Part shown: positions 56,285-64,000 of the stretch, one piece after another
Position numbering within the stretch: the stretch's first letter is position 1
How the letters are laid out: every line of letters begins with the position of its first letter
Assembly: GCF_027244095.1 (NCBI RefSeq)
Contig: NC_069658.1
Coordinates: forward strand, 48,347,001-48,411,000
Direction of reading: 5' to 3'
Source: Hemicordylus capensis
Lineage: Eukaryota > Chordata > Lepidosauria > Squamata > Cordylidae
DNA length: 64,000 nt
Translations under genes and position numbers: made by a program
Notes under the pieces: model-generated
Seen by the model: the letters and a program-made list of their open reading frames with translations, nothing else
Database searches by the model: none
Told to the model about the DNA's origin: nothing

Positions 56285-58080
56285 GAGGCTATTATGAGAC
56301 CACTTTTGAAGAAACCCGCATCGGATCCCTCAGAGTTAGCTAATTACAGACCTGTTTCCAATCTTCCATGGTTGGGCAAGGTGATTGAGCGGGTGGTGGC
56401 CTCTCAGAACCAGGCAGTTTTGGATGACGCAGATTATCTAGACCCATTTCAAACTGGCTTCCATGTGGGATTGCCATGGTCGGCCTGATGGATGATCTCC
56501 AAGTGGCTGTTGACAGAGGGAGTGTGACTCTGCTGATCCTTTTGGATCTTTCTGTGGCTTTTAATACCATCGACCATTTTTATTTTAAAAACCAATTTTT
56601 ACATTTTATATCCGGCTCTTCCTCCAAGGAGCCCAGAGCGGTGTACTAGATACTTAGGTTTCTCCTCACAACAACCCTGTGAAGTAGGTTAGGCTGAGAG
56701 AGAAGTGACTGGCCCAGAGTCACCCAGCAAGTATCCTGGCTGAATGGGGATTTGAACTTGGGTCTCCCTGGTCCAGCACTCTAACCACTACACCACGCTG
56801 GATCTCTACCAGTGAGACCATGGTGTCCTTCTGGACTACCTGAGCGAGGTGGGATTGGGTGGCACTGTTATACAGTGGTTCCGTTCCTACCTCTCTGGTA
56901 GATTTCAGATGGTGTCACTTGAAGACTGCTGTTCTGAAAAACAAGAACTAAAGTGTGGAGTTCCACAAGGCTCCATACTGTCTCCAATGCTTTTTAACAT
57001 CTACATGAAACCACAGGGGGAGATTATCAGGAGGTTTGGTGCTGGGTGTTATCAATGTGCTGATGACGCCCAGATCTATTTCTCAATGTCAGCCTCATCA
57101 GGAAATGCCATATCTTCCCTAAATGCTTGCCTGGAGAGGGTAATGGGCTTGATGAGGGACAACAAACTGAAGTTGAATCTAAATAAGATGGAGGTATTGA
57201 CTGCAGGGGGTTGGGACCCAAAAGATGGTTTAGAGCTGCCTGTTCTGGCCGGGGTTATACCCCCCTGAAAGATCAGGTATGTAGCTTGGGAGTGCTACTG
57301 GACCCAAAGCTCTCCCTGGTTTCTCAGGTTGAGGCAGTGGCCAGGAGAGCTTTTTATCAGCTTTGGCTGATACACCAGCGACATCCATTTCTGGAGCTAA
57401 ATGACCTTAAAGACGTGGTACATATGGTGGTAACCTCCAGACTTGACTACTGTAATGCACTCTACGTGGGGCTTCCTTTAAATGTATTCAAGAAACTACC
57501 ATTGGTACAGAATGCGGCAGCCAGGTTGGTCTCTGGGACAACTCGAAGGGACCACATAGCACCTGTTTTAAGGGAACTGCACTGGCTGCCAATATGTTTC
57601 TGGGTGAAATACAAAGTAATGGTTATTACCTATAAATCCCTTAATGGCTTGGGTCCAGGGTATTTAAGAGAGCGGCTCCTTTGTCATGAACGCTGCCGCC
57701 TGTTATGATCTTCTGGAGAGGTCTGGTTACGGTTGCCAACAGCTCATTTGGTTTGGTGGCAACCCAGGATGAGGCTTTCTCTGTGGCTGCCCCAGGGCTT
57801 TGGAATATGCTCCCTCTTGAAATAAGAGCATCTCCTTCTCTGTTTGTTTTCAGGAAGACCTTCAAGACTCACCTGTTCTCACAGGCTTTTAATTAATTAG
57901 AATTAATTTTAATAATTGGTTTAAATAATTGTTTTATGCTACTGTTTTTATTTCTCTTTTATGCTACTGTTCATTTCATGTATTTTAATCTGTGCTGATT
58001 TTTAAATATTGTTTTAAATTTTGTACACTGCCTAGAGATTTACATATCAGGTGGTATAAAAATATGATAAGTAAGTAAAT
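56285..58080 (+). pseudogene. L2-type LINE ORF2 fragment inside composite hAT copy 2
   Basis: RT fingers ELANYRPVSNLPWLGKVIER and YLDPFQTGFHVGLPW; after the MIR, TVIQWFRSYLSGRFQMVSLE, LKCGVPQGSILSPMLFNIYM, GAGCYQCADDAQIYFS (catalytic ADD box) and LNACLERVMGLMRDNKLKLN. The C-terminal part is VTSRLDYCNALYVGLPLNVF, VQNAAARLVSGTTRRDHIA, RELHWLPICFWVKYK and GLWNMLPLEIRASPSL. It has several frame changes and stops and no endonuclease domain, so it is inactive. A tail with CACTGCCTAGAG-like and AAGTAAGTAAATAA ends it. Confidence 0.92.
56578..56815 (-). mobile_element. MIR-like CORE-SINE inside the L2 of composite hAT copy 2
   Basis: The same SINE as in copy 1, reversed. GACCAT flanks it (56572-56577, 56816-56821) inside L2 codons, and removal restores the L2 reading from ACCATCGACCAT into GGTGTCCTTCTGG. 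Confidence 0.92.
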
Positions 58081-58082
58081 AA

Positions 58083-58245
58083 GATGCTCCATTGTTCCCA
58101 AAGGGCTCACAATCTAAAAAGAAATGCAAGGTAACACCAGCATCAGTCATTGAAGGAATGCTATGTTGGGGTTGGATAGGATCAGTTGCTCTCCCCATGA
58201 TAAACAGAAGAGACTCACCACTCAGTGAGCAGGGGTAACTGCTAA
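58083..58245 (-). mobile_element. L2-type tail in reverse inside composite hAT copy 2
   Basis: Forward reading CAAAGGGCTCACAATCT, GGAATGCTATGTTGGGG and GTTGCTCTCCCCATGA. Its counterpart in copy 1 is 41275-41445. Confidence 0.78.
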
Positions 58246-58633
58246 ATGAGTATAGTTAGTTAACTAATTGCTAACTTCTCACCGCATGAAGGAAACAAGT
58301 TGCAGCTGCTGAGCCCACCTATCTGTTCTCCTGCATCACACGGTTCTGCAACCTGCCGCTGAAGCAGAACCTCCCCTCTGGCTTCCCCATTGGATGGATG
58401 GTCAGTAGGATGCCAGCAGGAGGAGAGGATACTAAAGAAGATAAGCTGCTCATGAGAGCAAAGTGTTCTGGACGGTCCCCAAAATATTCTCTATTCCTCC
58501 TAAGGGGGGGGAGTCATTTGGTCCCCAAAATAGTCACATGTCCTCTATAAAAGTCCCTAGTTGGCAAGCCTACTATCCATTCACTTGTCATCTTCCTCCG
58601 GGTCCAGTCTGCCCTGAGGAAGAGGGAAAGGTG

Positions 58634-58704
58634 GGCCACTGTGTGAAACATGATGCTGGACTAGATGGGCCTTGGGCCTTATTCAGCAGAGCTGTTCTTA
58701 TGTT
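58634..58704 (+). mobile_element. CR1/L3-type 3' terminus fragment
   Basis: Only the last bases: GTGGGCCACTGTGTGAAACA, GATGCTGGACTAGATGGGCC and GCAGAGCTGTTCTTATGTT, as at the ends of the longer CR1 copies. Confidence 0.85.
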
Positions 58705-59124
58705 AAGGTCACTGATTGTTCTTCTCATTCCTGTCACTTAGGGAGCAAATGAACAGAACAAGTACAAGGAGAAGCAGCAAGGGGCTCCGTGAGGGGGATC
58801 AACAGCAAGGCCCCTGCTGGGGTGTGGGCCTCAACAGGTGTGGGCCTCAACAGTAAAAGCAGCACCTCTCATTAGCCCTCTTCCTAGACTATCAAATGAA
58901 ATGTGGCTGGGGATTATGAGAGCTAGAGTTCAACAACAGCTGGAGGGCCATGTTTTCCCACCCTTGCTCTAGGGCCATTCCCTTGTGGCATGAGCACAAC
59001 AAGCATGTGGAATCTCATTCTACTGTGGGTTTGGGGCTTGGGAGTGGCAGGGGGGCATTTTAACATTTTAAGACCAGTTGTTTTAGTAAGAACTAATCTG
59101 CCTACTTTCCTTTCACTGCCCCTA
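58705..59124. other. No gene recognised
   Basis: Unassigned DNA. Around 58890-58975 a degenerate stretch (GTGGCTGGGGATTATGAGAG, CAACAGCTGGAGGGCC) may be a remnant of a hAT MITE like 4541-4653. Confidence 0.4.
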
Positions 59125-60215
59125 CAACTGGACTAAATTTGGTTCAAAACAAGGTCCACAAGTTAGACCTCTTGCGCCTCAAATGTTCATGTGTCCACCA
59201 TCTTGAATCAGGGAGAATGACATCATTACAAACTACGCAGTTGAGGTGTCCCTGTGTATCACTCACTACAACTGTGCCAAATTTGGTTCAAATCAATTAT
59301 ACAGTCCACAAGTTAGTGCAATACTTCAAACATCTGCCATCTTGGATCAGGGTGGATGACATCATCACAAATTACACCACTGGAGCATCCATATGTGTCC
59401 CTATGTTTATGTGTCCACCATCTTGAATCAGGGTGGATTATATCATCACAAACTACACTGTTGAAGTATCACTATGTGTCCCTACAACTGTACCCGATTT
59501 GGTTCATATTGCTCCACATGTCTGCCATCTTGGATTGGGGTGGATGACATCATCACAAACTACACCACTGGGGCATCCCTAAGTGTCCCTACAGCTGTAG
59601 CACATTTGGTTCAAATCGATTAGGCGGTTCACAGGTTAGCCCACTTGTGCCTGGAATGTTTACGCATCTGCCATCTTGAATTGGGGTGGGTGACATCATC
59701 CCAAACTATGCAGTTGAGATGTCATTATGTGTCCCTACAACTGTTAGAGGTTGTTGATTTTTACCCACAATAGGTAAAACAGCAGAGCACTAAGGAATGA
59801 GCACACACTCCAGTTACAGAGTAGGTAGCAGAGGATGGTTGCGATATTGCAGCTATTTAGAGAAAACACATGGAGATCCTTGTGTGACTAAACACTAAAC
59901 ATTTATTGGTTAAATACACTTAGACAGGAAAGACCTATCTCTAATCTAAAGGACTACATAGTGGATAGGTAAGGAGAGAGAGAGAGAGAGATGTTTCCAT
60001 CTGCTCTCTAGGAGGAAAGGAAGGATTGTGACTCAGCACAGGAAGTGCTGCAGAGTCAGTTCAGGGGTCATAGAGTAGGGACAGATAGGGAGACCCTTAC
60101 TCACTGTCCCTACTCCCAATGCCCCTAGTGGTCATTAGGACAGTTGGTGCAAAAGGTCGATGCACTGGAAGTTCATCTCCAACAACAACTGTACCCGATT
60201 TGGTTCTTATTGGTC
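59125..60215. repeat. Tandem repeat split by a solo LTR
   Basis: About five units of variable length (roughly 90-170 bases). Each holds GCCATCTTGGATTGGGGTGG-like, ATGACATCATCACAAACTAC and GTGTCCCTACAACTGT, most followed by a TTTGGTTCAAAT-like piece. The array runs 59125-59741, is interrupted by the solo LTR and resumes at 60190 for a short stretch. Not a protein-coding repeat. Confidence 0.8.
59742..60184 (+). mobile_element. Solo LTR, copy 2
   Basis: Begins TGTTAGAGGTTGTTGATT and ends CATCTCCAACA. A perfect 5-bp duplication ACAAC (59737-59741, 60185-60189) flanks it. It has inverted homology to 42895-43345. It sits inside the tandem repeat, whose sequence continues on the far side. Only the LTR remains; the family is not determined. 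Confidence 0.85.
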
Positions 60216-61084
60216 CAGGTGTTGCAAAGTTGATAGTGGGACACACACACATAATGCCAGGTGATCTCATAAGCCTACTGGAAAGTAGGCTAAAAAGAGA
60301 AGGACCAACACATCTTTAATTCAGAACATGACACACTCCCTTTGTAACTCTATAAGATGCCATAGTGCATAGATCAATCAATCAATAAATCCTGAAATTA
60401 ATGTTTAGGGATTAAGCCACAGGGACTCTGTTGTCATAGAGGGACTCTTTGACAGCGAAGCTGGTTGCAGAGTAATTTACATCTGGCAGTTTAACTGTTT
60501 CAATCTCTCTATAACAGAATTACAGCCTTTGAAATGCAATCCTTAAAGCTTTTGTTTTCATCTTCATGGCAGAAGAATATTTTCTAATGGAGACTTTACT
60601 CAGTTTTGGCTACTCGGTAGTTCTGTATAAGAATAACTTTTGGAGCAGTTTGTGGAGCCTACCTCTAAAATGGTACATACTGCTGCAAGCAAGAATGGCA
60701 AAATAAAAGCAGATTTCCTTCCTCATAAATAACTTTTAATAATACAGCAGAAACCTCAGCTTCAGTTGGAAAGATGCTGATAATGTACACTTCATGGTTC
60801 TTCACTGCTTCTATAGCTGTAATGGAAATCTGTAGCGCTTGAGGCAAAAGTATGTCAACACAAATATGCTCTTCCAGCACACACTGGCATTAAGAGATCT
60901 CCAGATATGCTGATCTTTTGATCTCATATCAAAAGTGATTTAGCTGATCACATGATCTCTTCCACTTTGAAAGTAACTTTACTACAGAAGCATTTTAAGT
61001 GTCAACTGAACACTACTCTCTACTGATCTTTTGATCCTAAAATGAAGAACTTAGCAGGAAAGCAACAGTGAATTCTTTGTTTCC
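60216..61084. other. No gene recognised
   Basis: AT-rich unassigned DNA with an AATCAATCAATCAATAAAT run near 60373. Confidence 0.4.
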
Positions 61085-61947
61085 TATAGATCTTCGGTCT
61101 TTGCTCCCATTCTCTTTAACATCTACATGAAGTTACTTGGCCTGGTTATCCATCGGTTTGGGTAAGTTTTCATCAATGTGCTGATGATACGCAGCTTTAT
61201 CTCTCTACCCCTGGCCAAACAGGTGATGCCGTTCATGTGCTGGATCAGTGCCTAGAGGCTGTCAGGACCTGCATGGGCCCAAACAAGCTCAGGCTCAATC
61301 CCTCCAAGACCGAGTTGCTCTTGTTCAGTTTGTGATCTGGCCAATTGCCGTGTGTGTTTATCTCTTGATGCAGTTGTGCCGTGGCCAGGGGTGCCTTTGC
61401 CCAGCTTCGGCTGGTTCACCAGTTACGGCCTTTTCTCAACTAGCAGGCTCTGGCAACAGTAACTCATGCCTTTGTTACCTCTTGTTTGGATTACTGTAAT
61501 GCGCTCTACCTAGGGTTGCCTTTGAAAACGATTCGGAAGCTTCAACTAGTCCAGAACGTGGCAGCCTACCTCTTTATGGGTGGTCGTAGATTTGACTGTG
61601 TCACACCTCTTTTACGGTCTCTGCACTGGTTGCCTGTTTGCTTCCAGGTCCAATTCAAAGTGCTGGTTTTCACCTTCAAAACCTTTATGGGCTTAGCACC
61701 TGCATATCTCCGGGATTGCCTCTCTCAGCCGGTTGTATCCCAGCCTGTGAGGTCTTCTCAGCTGGCCCTCCTTAGTGTCCCAGGCCCTGGTATAGTGTGT
61801 GGTGCCTGGGCCCATAGCAGGGCCTTCTCTGTGGCCACCCCTCTTCTTTGGAACACTCTTCCCTCCCAGATTTGTTCAGCTCCTTCCCTGGCTGCTTTTA
61901 AGGCCCTTCTTAAGACCCACCTGTTTCGCCAGGCGTTTGCCCTTTAA
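61085..61947 (+). pseudogene. L2-type ORF2 C-terminal part
   Basis: The first third is degenerate but shows PILFNIYMKLL, and an ADDTQL-like stretch around GTGCTGATGATACGCAGC. The open 153-codon end reads MDYCNALYLGLPLKTIRKLQ, VTPLLRSLHWLPVCFQVQFK, FTFKTFMGLAPAYLRDCLS and LLWNTLPSQICSAPSLAAFK, and stops at 61947. It differs in wording from the L2 at 56285-58080, so it is a separate subfamily. Confidence 0.88.
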
Positions 61948-61954
61948 TTAATAA

Positions 61955-62419
61955 CTAGCTGACCGGGCACAGAGCACCTGAGCCCCTAGTTCTCCCTGAC
62001 TCTTCCCCTTATTCAGCTCCATTTCTTTCTCCCCCCCACCCTCCCTGTTTGTTTGCCCTCGGCGGCCAGGTTTCTCTTCCCTGCCTACCGCCACTTCTCC
62101 ACCAGTGCCTTCCCACCCACCCACCAGCCGCCTCCGGTCAGCCTGCCACCACCACCACCTCTTCCCGCTGGCTGCTTCCTCAGGCCGACGCGACTTCGCC
62201 CGTTGGCTGGCCACCTCCTCATGCTGGCATGGCTTCGCCCGCCAGCCGTCCACCTCCTAACACCTCATCTGCGCCCGGCCCAGCAAGGTCTGGCCTCACT
62301 GCTTTCCCCCGCCCGCCCAAACTCCTGGCTGTCGGTGTGTCCAGAACTCTCGCAAGAGTTCTGCCATGCACGTGATCTCCGCCATGGCAAGTCTATGAGA
62401 ATTAAATATAAAGAAGAAG

Positions 62420-62420
<1 letters not shown>
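61955..62420 (-). mobile_element. Non-autonomous Helitron, GC-rich, inserted in L2
   Basis: Read on the minus strand it begins TCTTCTTCTTTATATTTAAT and ends in CTAG. Before the CTAG there is a hairpin of GGGC-T-CAG / CTG-T-GCCC with a 5-base loop and a 6-base spacer. It lies between A (61954 side) and T (62421 side) in the orientation expected for a minus-strand Helitron. The interior is rich in proline- and serine-like codons (CCACCCACCCACCAGCCGCC) and encodes no Rep/helicase. The exact start is uncertain by a few bases because of the TCTTCTTC run. Confidence 0.68.
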
Positions 62421-62454
<34 letters not shown>

Positions 62455-62455
62455 T
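62421..62455. repeat. (TAA)n microsatellite, R4 insertion site
   Basis: About 11 TAA units directly upstream of the R4 fragment. Confidence 0.93.
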
Positions 62456-62800
62456 AATAGCAGAATAGAAGAAAAAGAAATAGAAAAAATACAAAGATCT
62501 ACAAATTGAAATTGAAAGGCTGTGGCAGAAAAAGACCAAAATAATCCCAGTGGTAACTGGCGCCCTGGGTGCAGTTCCAAAAGACCTTGAAGAGCACCTC
62601 AACACCATAGGGGCCACAGAAATCACCATCAGCCAATTACAAAAAGCAGCTTTACTGGGAACAGCCTATATTCTGCGACGATATCTATAACAATTGACAA
62701 TAAAATTCAGCCATCCCAGGTCCTTGGGAAGGACTCGATGTCTGGATAAAACAAACCAGTCAATAACACCTGTCTGACTGTGTAAACAAGAAATAATAAT
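62456..62800 (+). mobile_element. R4/Dong-type LINE 3' end
   Basis: Plus-strand R4 end starting within the endonuclease tail (SRIEEKEIEK-like, TKYKDLQIEIERLWQKKTK-like) and running through VPKDLEEHLNTIGATE and LGTAYILRRYL. The UTR and AATAATAAT tail follow. Strongly 5'-truncated and bounded by TAA repeats on both sides. Confidence 0.9.
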
Positions 62801-62863
62801 AATAGTTATTGGCATTGTTCTTGTTCACTGCCTAGAGTCTTTGGAGGAGGCAGTCTATAAGAA

Positions 62864-62867
62864 TGAA

Positions 62868-62910
<43 letters not shown>

Positions 62911-62913
62911 ATA
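62864..62913. repeat. (AATA)n microsatellite at the L2 tail
   Basis: About 12 AAAT units following an L2-type 3' end. Confidence 0.95.
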
Positions 62914-63094
62914 GTTTATAACATACCTTTATGCTTAAATGCTAACATGTTTTGCTTATGTGCTAATTCACACTAGATTTGAAGTGCTTCGTACATTAGT
63001 ATTTAAACTGAGATTACATCATTTCCCCCTAAATGCTTATTAATAGCTTAATTACAGTTTTTTATTTTTAGTTTTTTATTTTTAGTCTTCAAAC

Positions 63095-63652
63095 AAGGAT
63101 TGAAGAATAGAACAATATCGGACCTCTGAAAAGTATAAGCATGCATATGTATTCAGTACTTGGTTTGGGCCCCTTTTGCAGCAATTACTGCCTCAATGCG
63201 GCGTGGCATGGATGCTATCAGCCTGTGGCACTGATGAGGTATTATGGAAGACCAGGATGCTTCATTAGCAGCCTTCAGCTCTTCTGTATTGTTTGGTCTC
63301 ATGTCTCATCCTTCTCTTGGCAATGCCTCATAGATTCTCTATGGGGTCAGGTCAGGCAAGTTTGCTGGCCAATCAAGCACAGTACACTGTATACTTTTCA
63401 GAGGTCCGATATTGTTCTATTTACAATCCTTGTCTTCTTGGTTCCATGTAATATTCTAATTTTCTGGGATTGTGGATTTGGGGTTTTCATGAGCTGTATG
63501 CCATGATCATCACAATTATAACAAATTAAGGCTTGACTTATCTCGCTTTGCATGTAATGCGTCTGTCTCATATATCAGTTTCACCTTTTAATTTGCATTA
63601 CTGAAATTAATGGACTTTTGCACGATATTCAAATTTTCCGAGTTTCACCGGT
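63095..63652. mobile_element. Tc1/mariner-type non-autonomous element with inner inverted arms
   Basis: The right side reads TGCATTACTGAAATTAATGG, ACTTTTGCACGATATTC and GAGTTTCACC, an end I recognise from Tc1/mariner-like elements of vertebrates. Inner arms CAATATCGGACCTCTGAAAA (63113-63132) and the inverse at 63396-63416 form a hairpin around a middle with TTTGCAGCAATTACTGCC and TTTGCTGGCCAATCAAGC. The left terminus is missing; the element seems truncated there. No transposase is encoded. Confidence 0.65.
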
Positions 63653-63655
63653 AGG

Positions 63656-64000
63656 AAAGTCATATTTTAAAGTGTTTTTGTTCAGACATGAATGATAGAA
63701 GCTTACTTTTAAGAACTGAACTCTACATTAAAGATTGCAGCAGCTAAGAAGCTTTGATAGTAGCAAGTATTGGAGCATGCAACATGTACATTCAAAGGCT
63801 GGCAAGTGGCAATGGTGACATGTTGAGAAAGGACATTGTTTGCTGTGAATGGAGTAACACATGCTGCTAACACATTCATACTCAAGCTATACACATAATG
63901 GCCAAAGATAATTCTCTGAGGCCTAAACCACTGAAAGTACACTTTTTGGGTATGCTGATCCAAACATATAAAGTTTGACCCAGTATAACACTTTCTTTAC
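63656..64000. other. No gene recognised
   Basis: Unassigned DNA to the window end. Confidence 0.4.

Larger units (their letters stand above)
56041..58572 (+). mobile_element. Composite hAT carrying L2 and MIR passengers, copy 2
   Basis: The left end is TAGGGTTGCCACATCC and the right end, inverted, TAGGCTTGCCAACTAGG. CTATTCAT (56033-56040) and CTATCCAT (58573-58580) flank it, an 8-bp duplication with one mismatch. Inside are an L2 (56285-58080) with a MIR insertion and a short L2 tail in reverse (58083-58245), then the hAT right arm shared with copy 1 (AACTTGTTTCTTTCATG-type region and CAGTAGGATGCC). No hAT transposase is encoded. Confidence 0.88.
61085..62913 (+). mobile_element. L2-type LINE (second subfamily), split by a Helitron and an R4 tail
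   Basis: The coding part covers 61085-61947 and ends with CCTTTAATTAATAA. After the Helitron (61955-62420) and an R4 tail (62456-62800) the L2 3' UTR resumes at about 62805 (TATTGGCATTGTTC, TTCACTGCCTAGAGTC) and ends in an (AATA)n run. It is 5'-truncated inside the RT domain. Confidence 0.82.

Noticed and set aside
40884-58580. One large inverted segmental duplication covering the hAT and LTR pairs
   Set aside because: The flanking duplications differ, the spacers are not homologous by eye and the order of hAT and LTR does not invert.
59125-59741. CRISPR-like array
   Set aside because: Units are of uneven length, lack the short palindromic repeat plus unique spacer pattern, and the genome is clearly a vertebrate one.

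Overview
The window looks like a gene-poor, transposon-dense stretch of a squamate reptile (lizard or snake) genome. The family mix supports this: CR1/L3-like, L2-like, RTE-BovB-like and R4/Dong-like LINEs, tRNA- and 5S-headed SINEs with LINE-like tails, a Sauria-type SINE, MIR-like CORE-SINEs, hAT, mariner, Tigger, Harbinger-like and Helitron DNA transposons, and a tyrosine-recombinase retroelement. I found no convincing host exon, no bona fide tRNA or rRNA gene and no CRISPR array. Nearly every long reading frame belongs to a mobile element or to GC-rich or simple-repeat DNA. Family names come from recognising encoded proteins and element ends by eye, not from a database search.

Layout. 0-1.2 kb: a Ty3/Gypsy pol fossil cut by the window edge. 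1.2-5.8 kb: SINE, L2, R4 tail and small MITEs. 5.8-11.7 kb: one CR1 copy holding a BovB element with a 5' inversion (itself hit by a SINE and a Harbinger-like MITE), a mariner, an L2 tail and a SINE, most with readable target-site duplications. 11.9-12.5 kb: a head-to-head SINE pair and a MITE. 13.3-17.2 kb: the best preserved CR1, split by a 1.7 kb hAT. 17.4-20.9 kb: SINE, L2 tail and a hAT MITE around unassigned DNA. 21-27.1 kb: a GC-rich DIRS-order (Ngaro-like) fossil with gag, RT-RNase H, tyrosine recombinase and an SGNH-hydrolase part. 27-40 kb: sparse DNA with a Harbinger-like element, CR1 and SINE fragments and a Tigger fossil carrying a MITE.

40-64 kb: two copies, in opposite orientation, of a composite hAT that carries L2 and MIR passengers; two related solo LTRs; two tandem R4 copies split by a Helitron, a 3 kb CpG-rich hAT and a SINE; a second hAT of that family; a tandem repeat split by a solo LTR; and an L2 split by a second Helitron and an R4 tail. 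The elements do not work together as a pathway. What links them is an order of insertion: CR1, L2 and R4 copies are the older layer, and hAT, mariner, Helitron, Harbinger-like elements and SINEs came later. Several empty sites can be read inside the window itself, which makes those boundaries exact.
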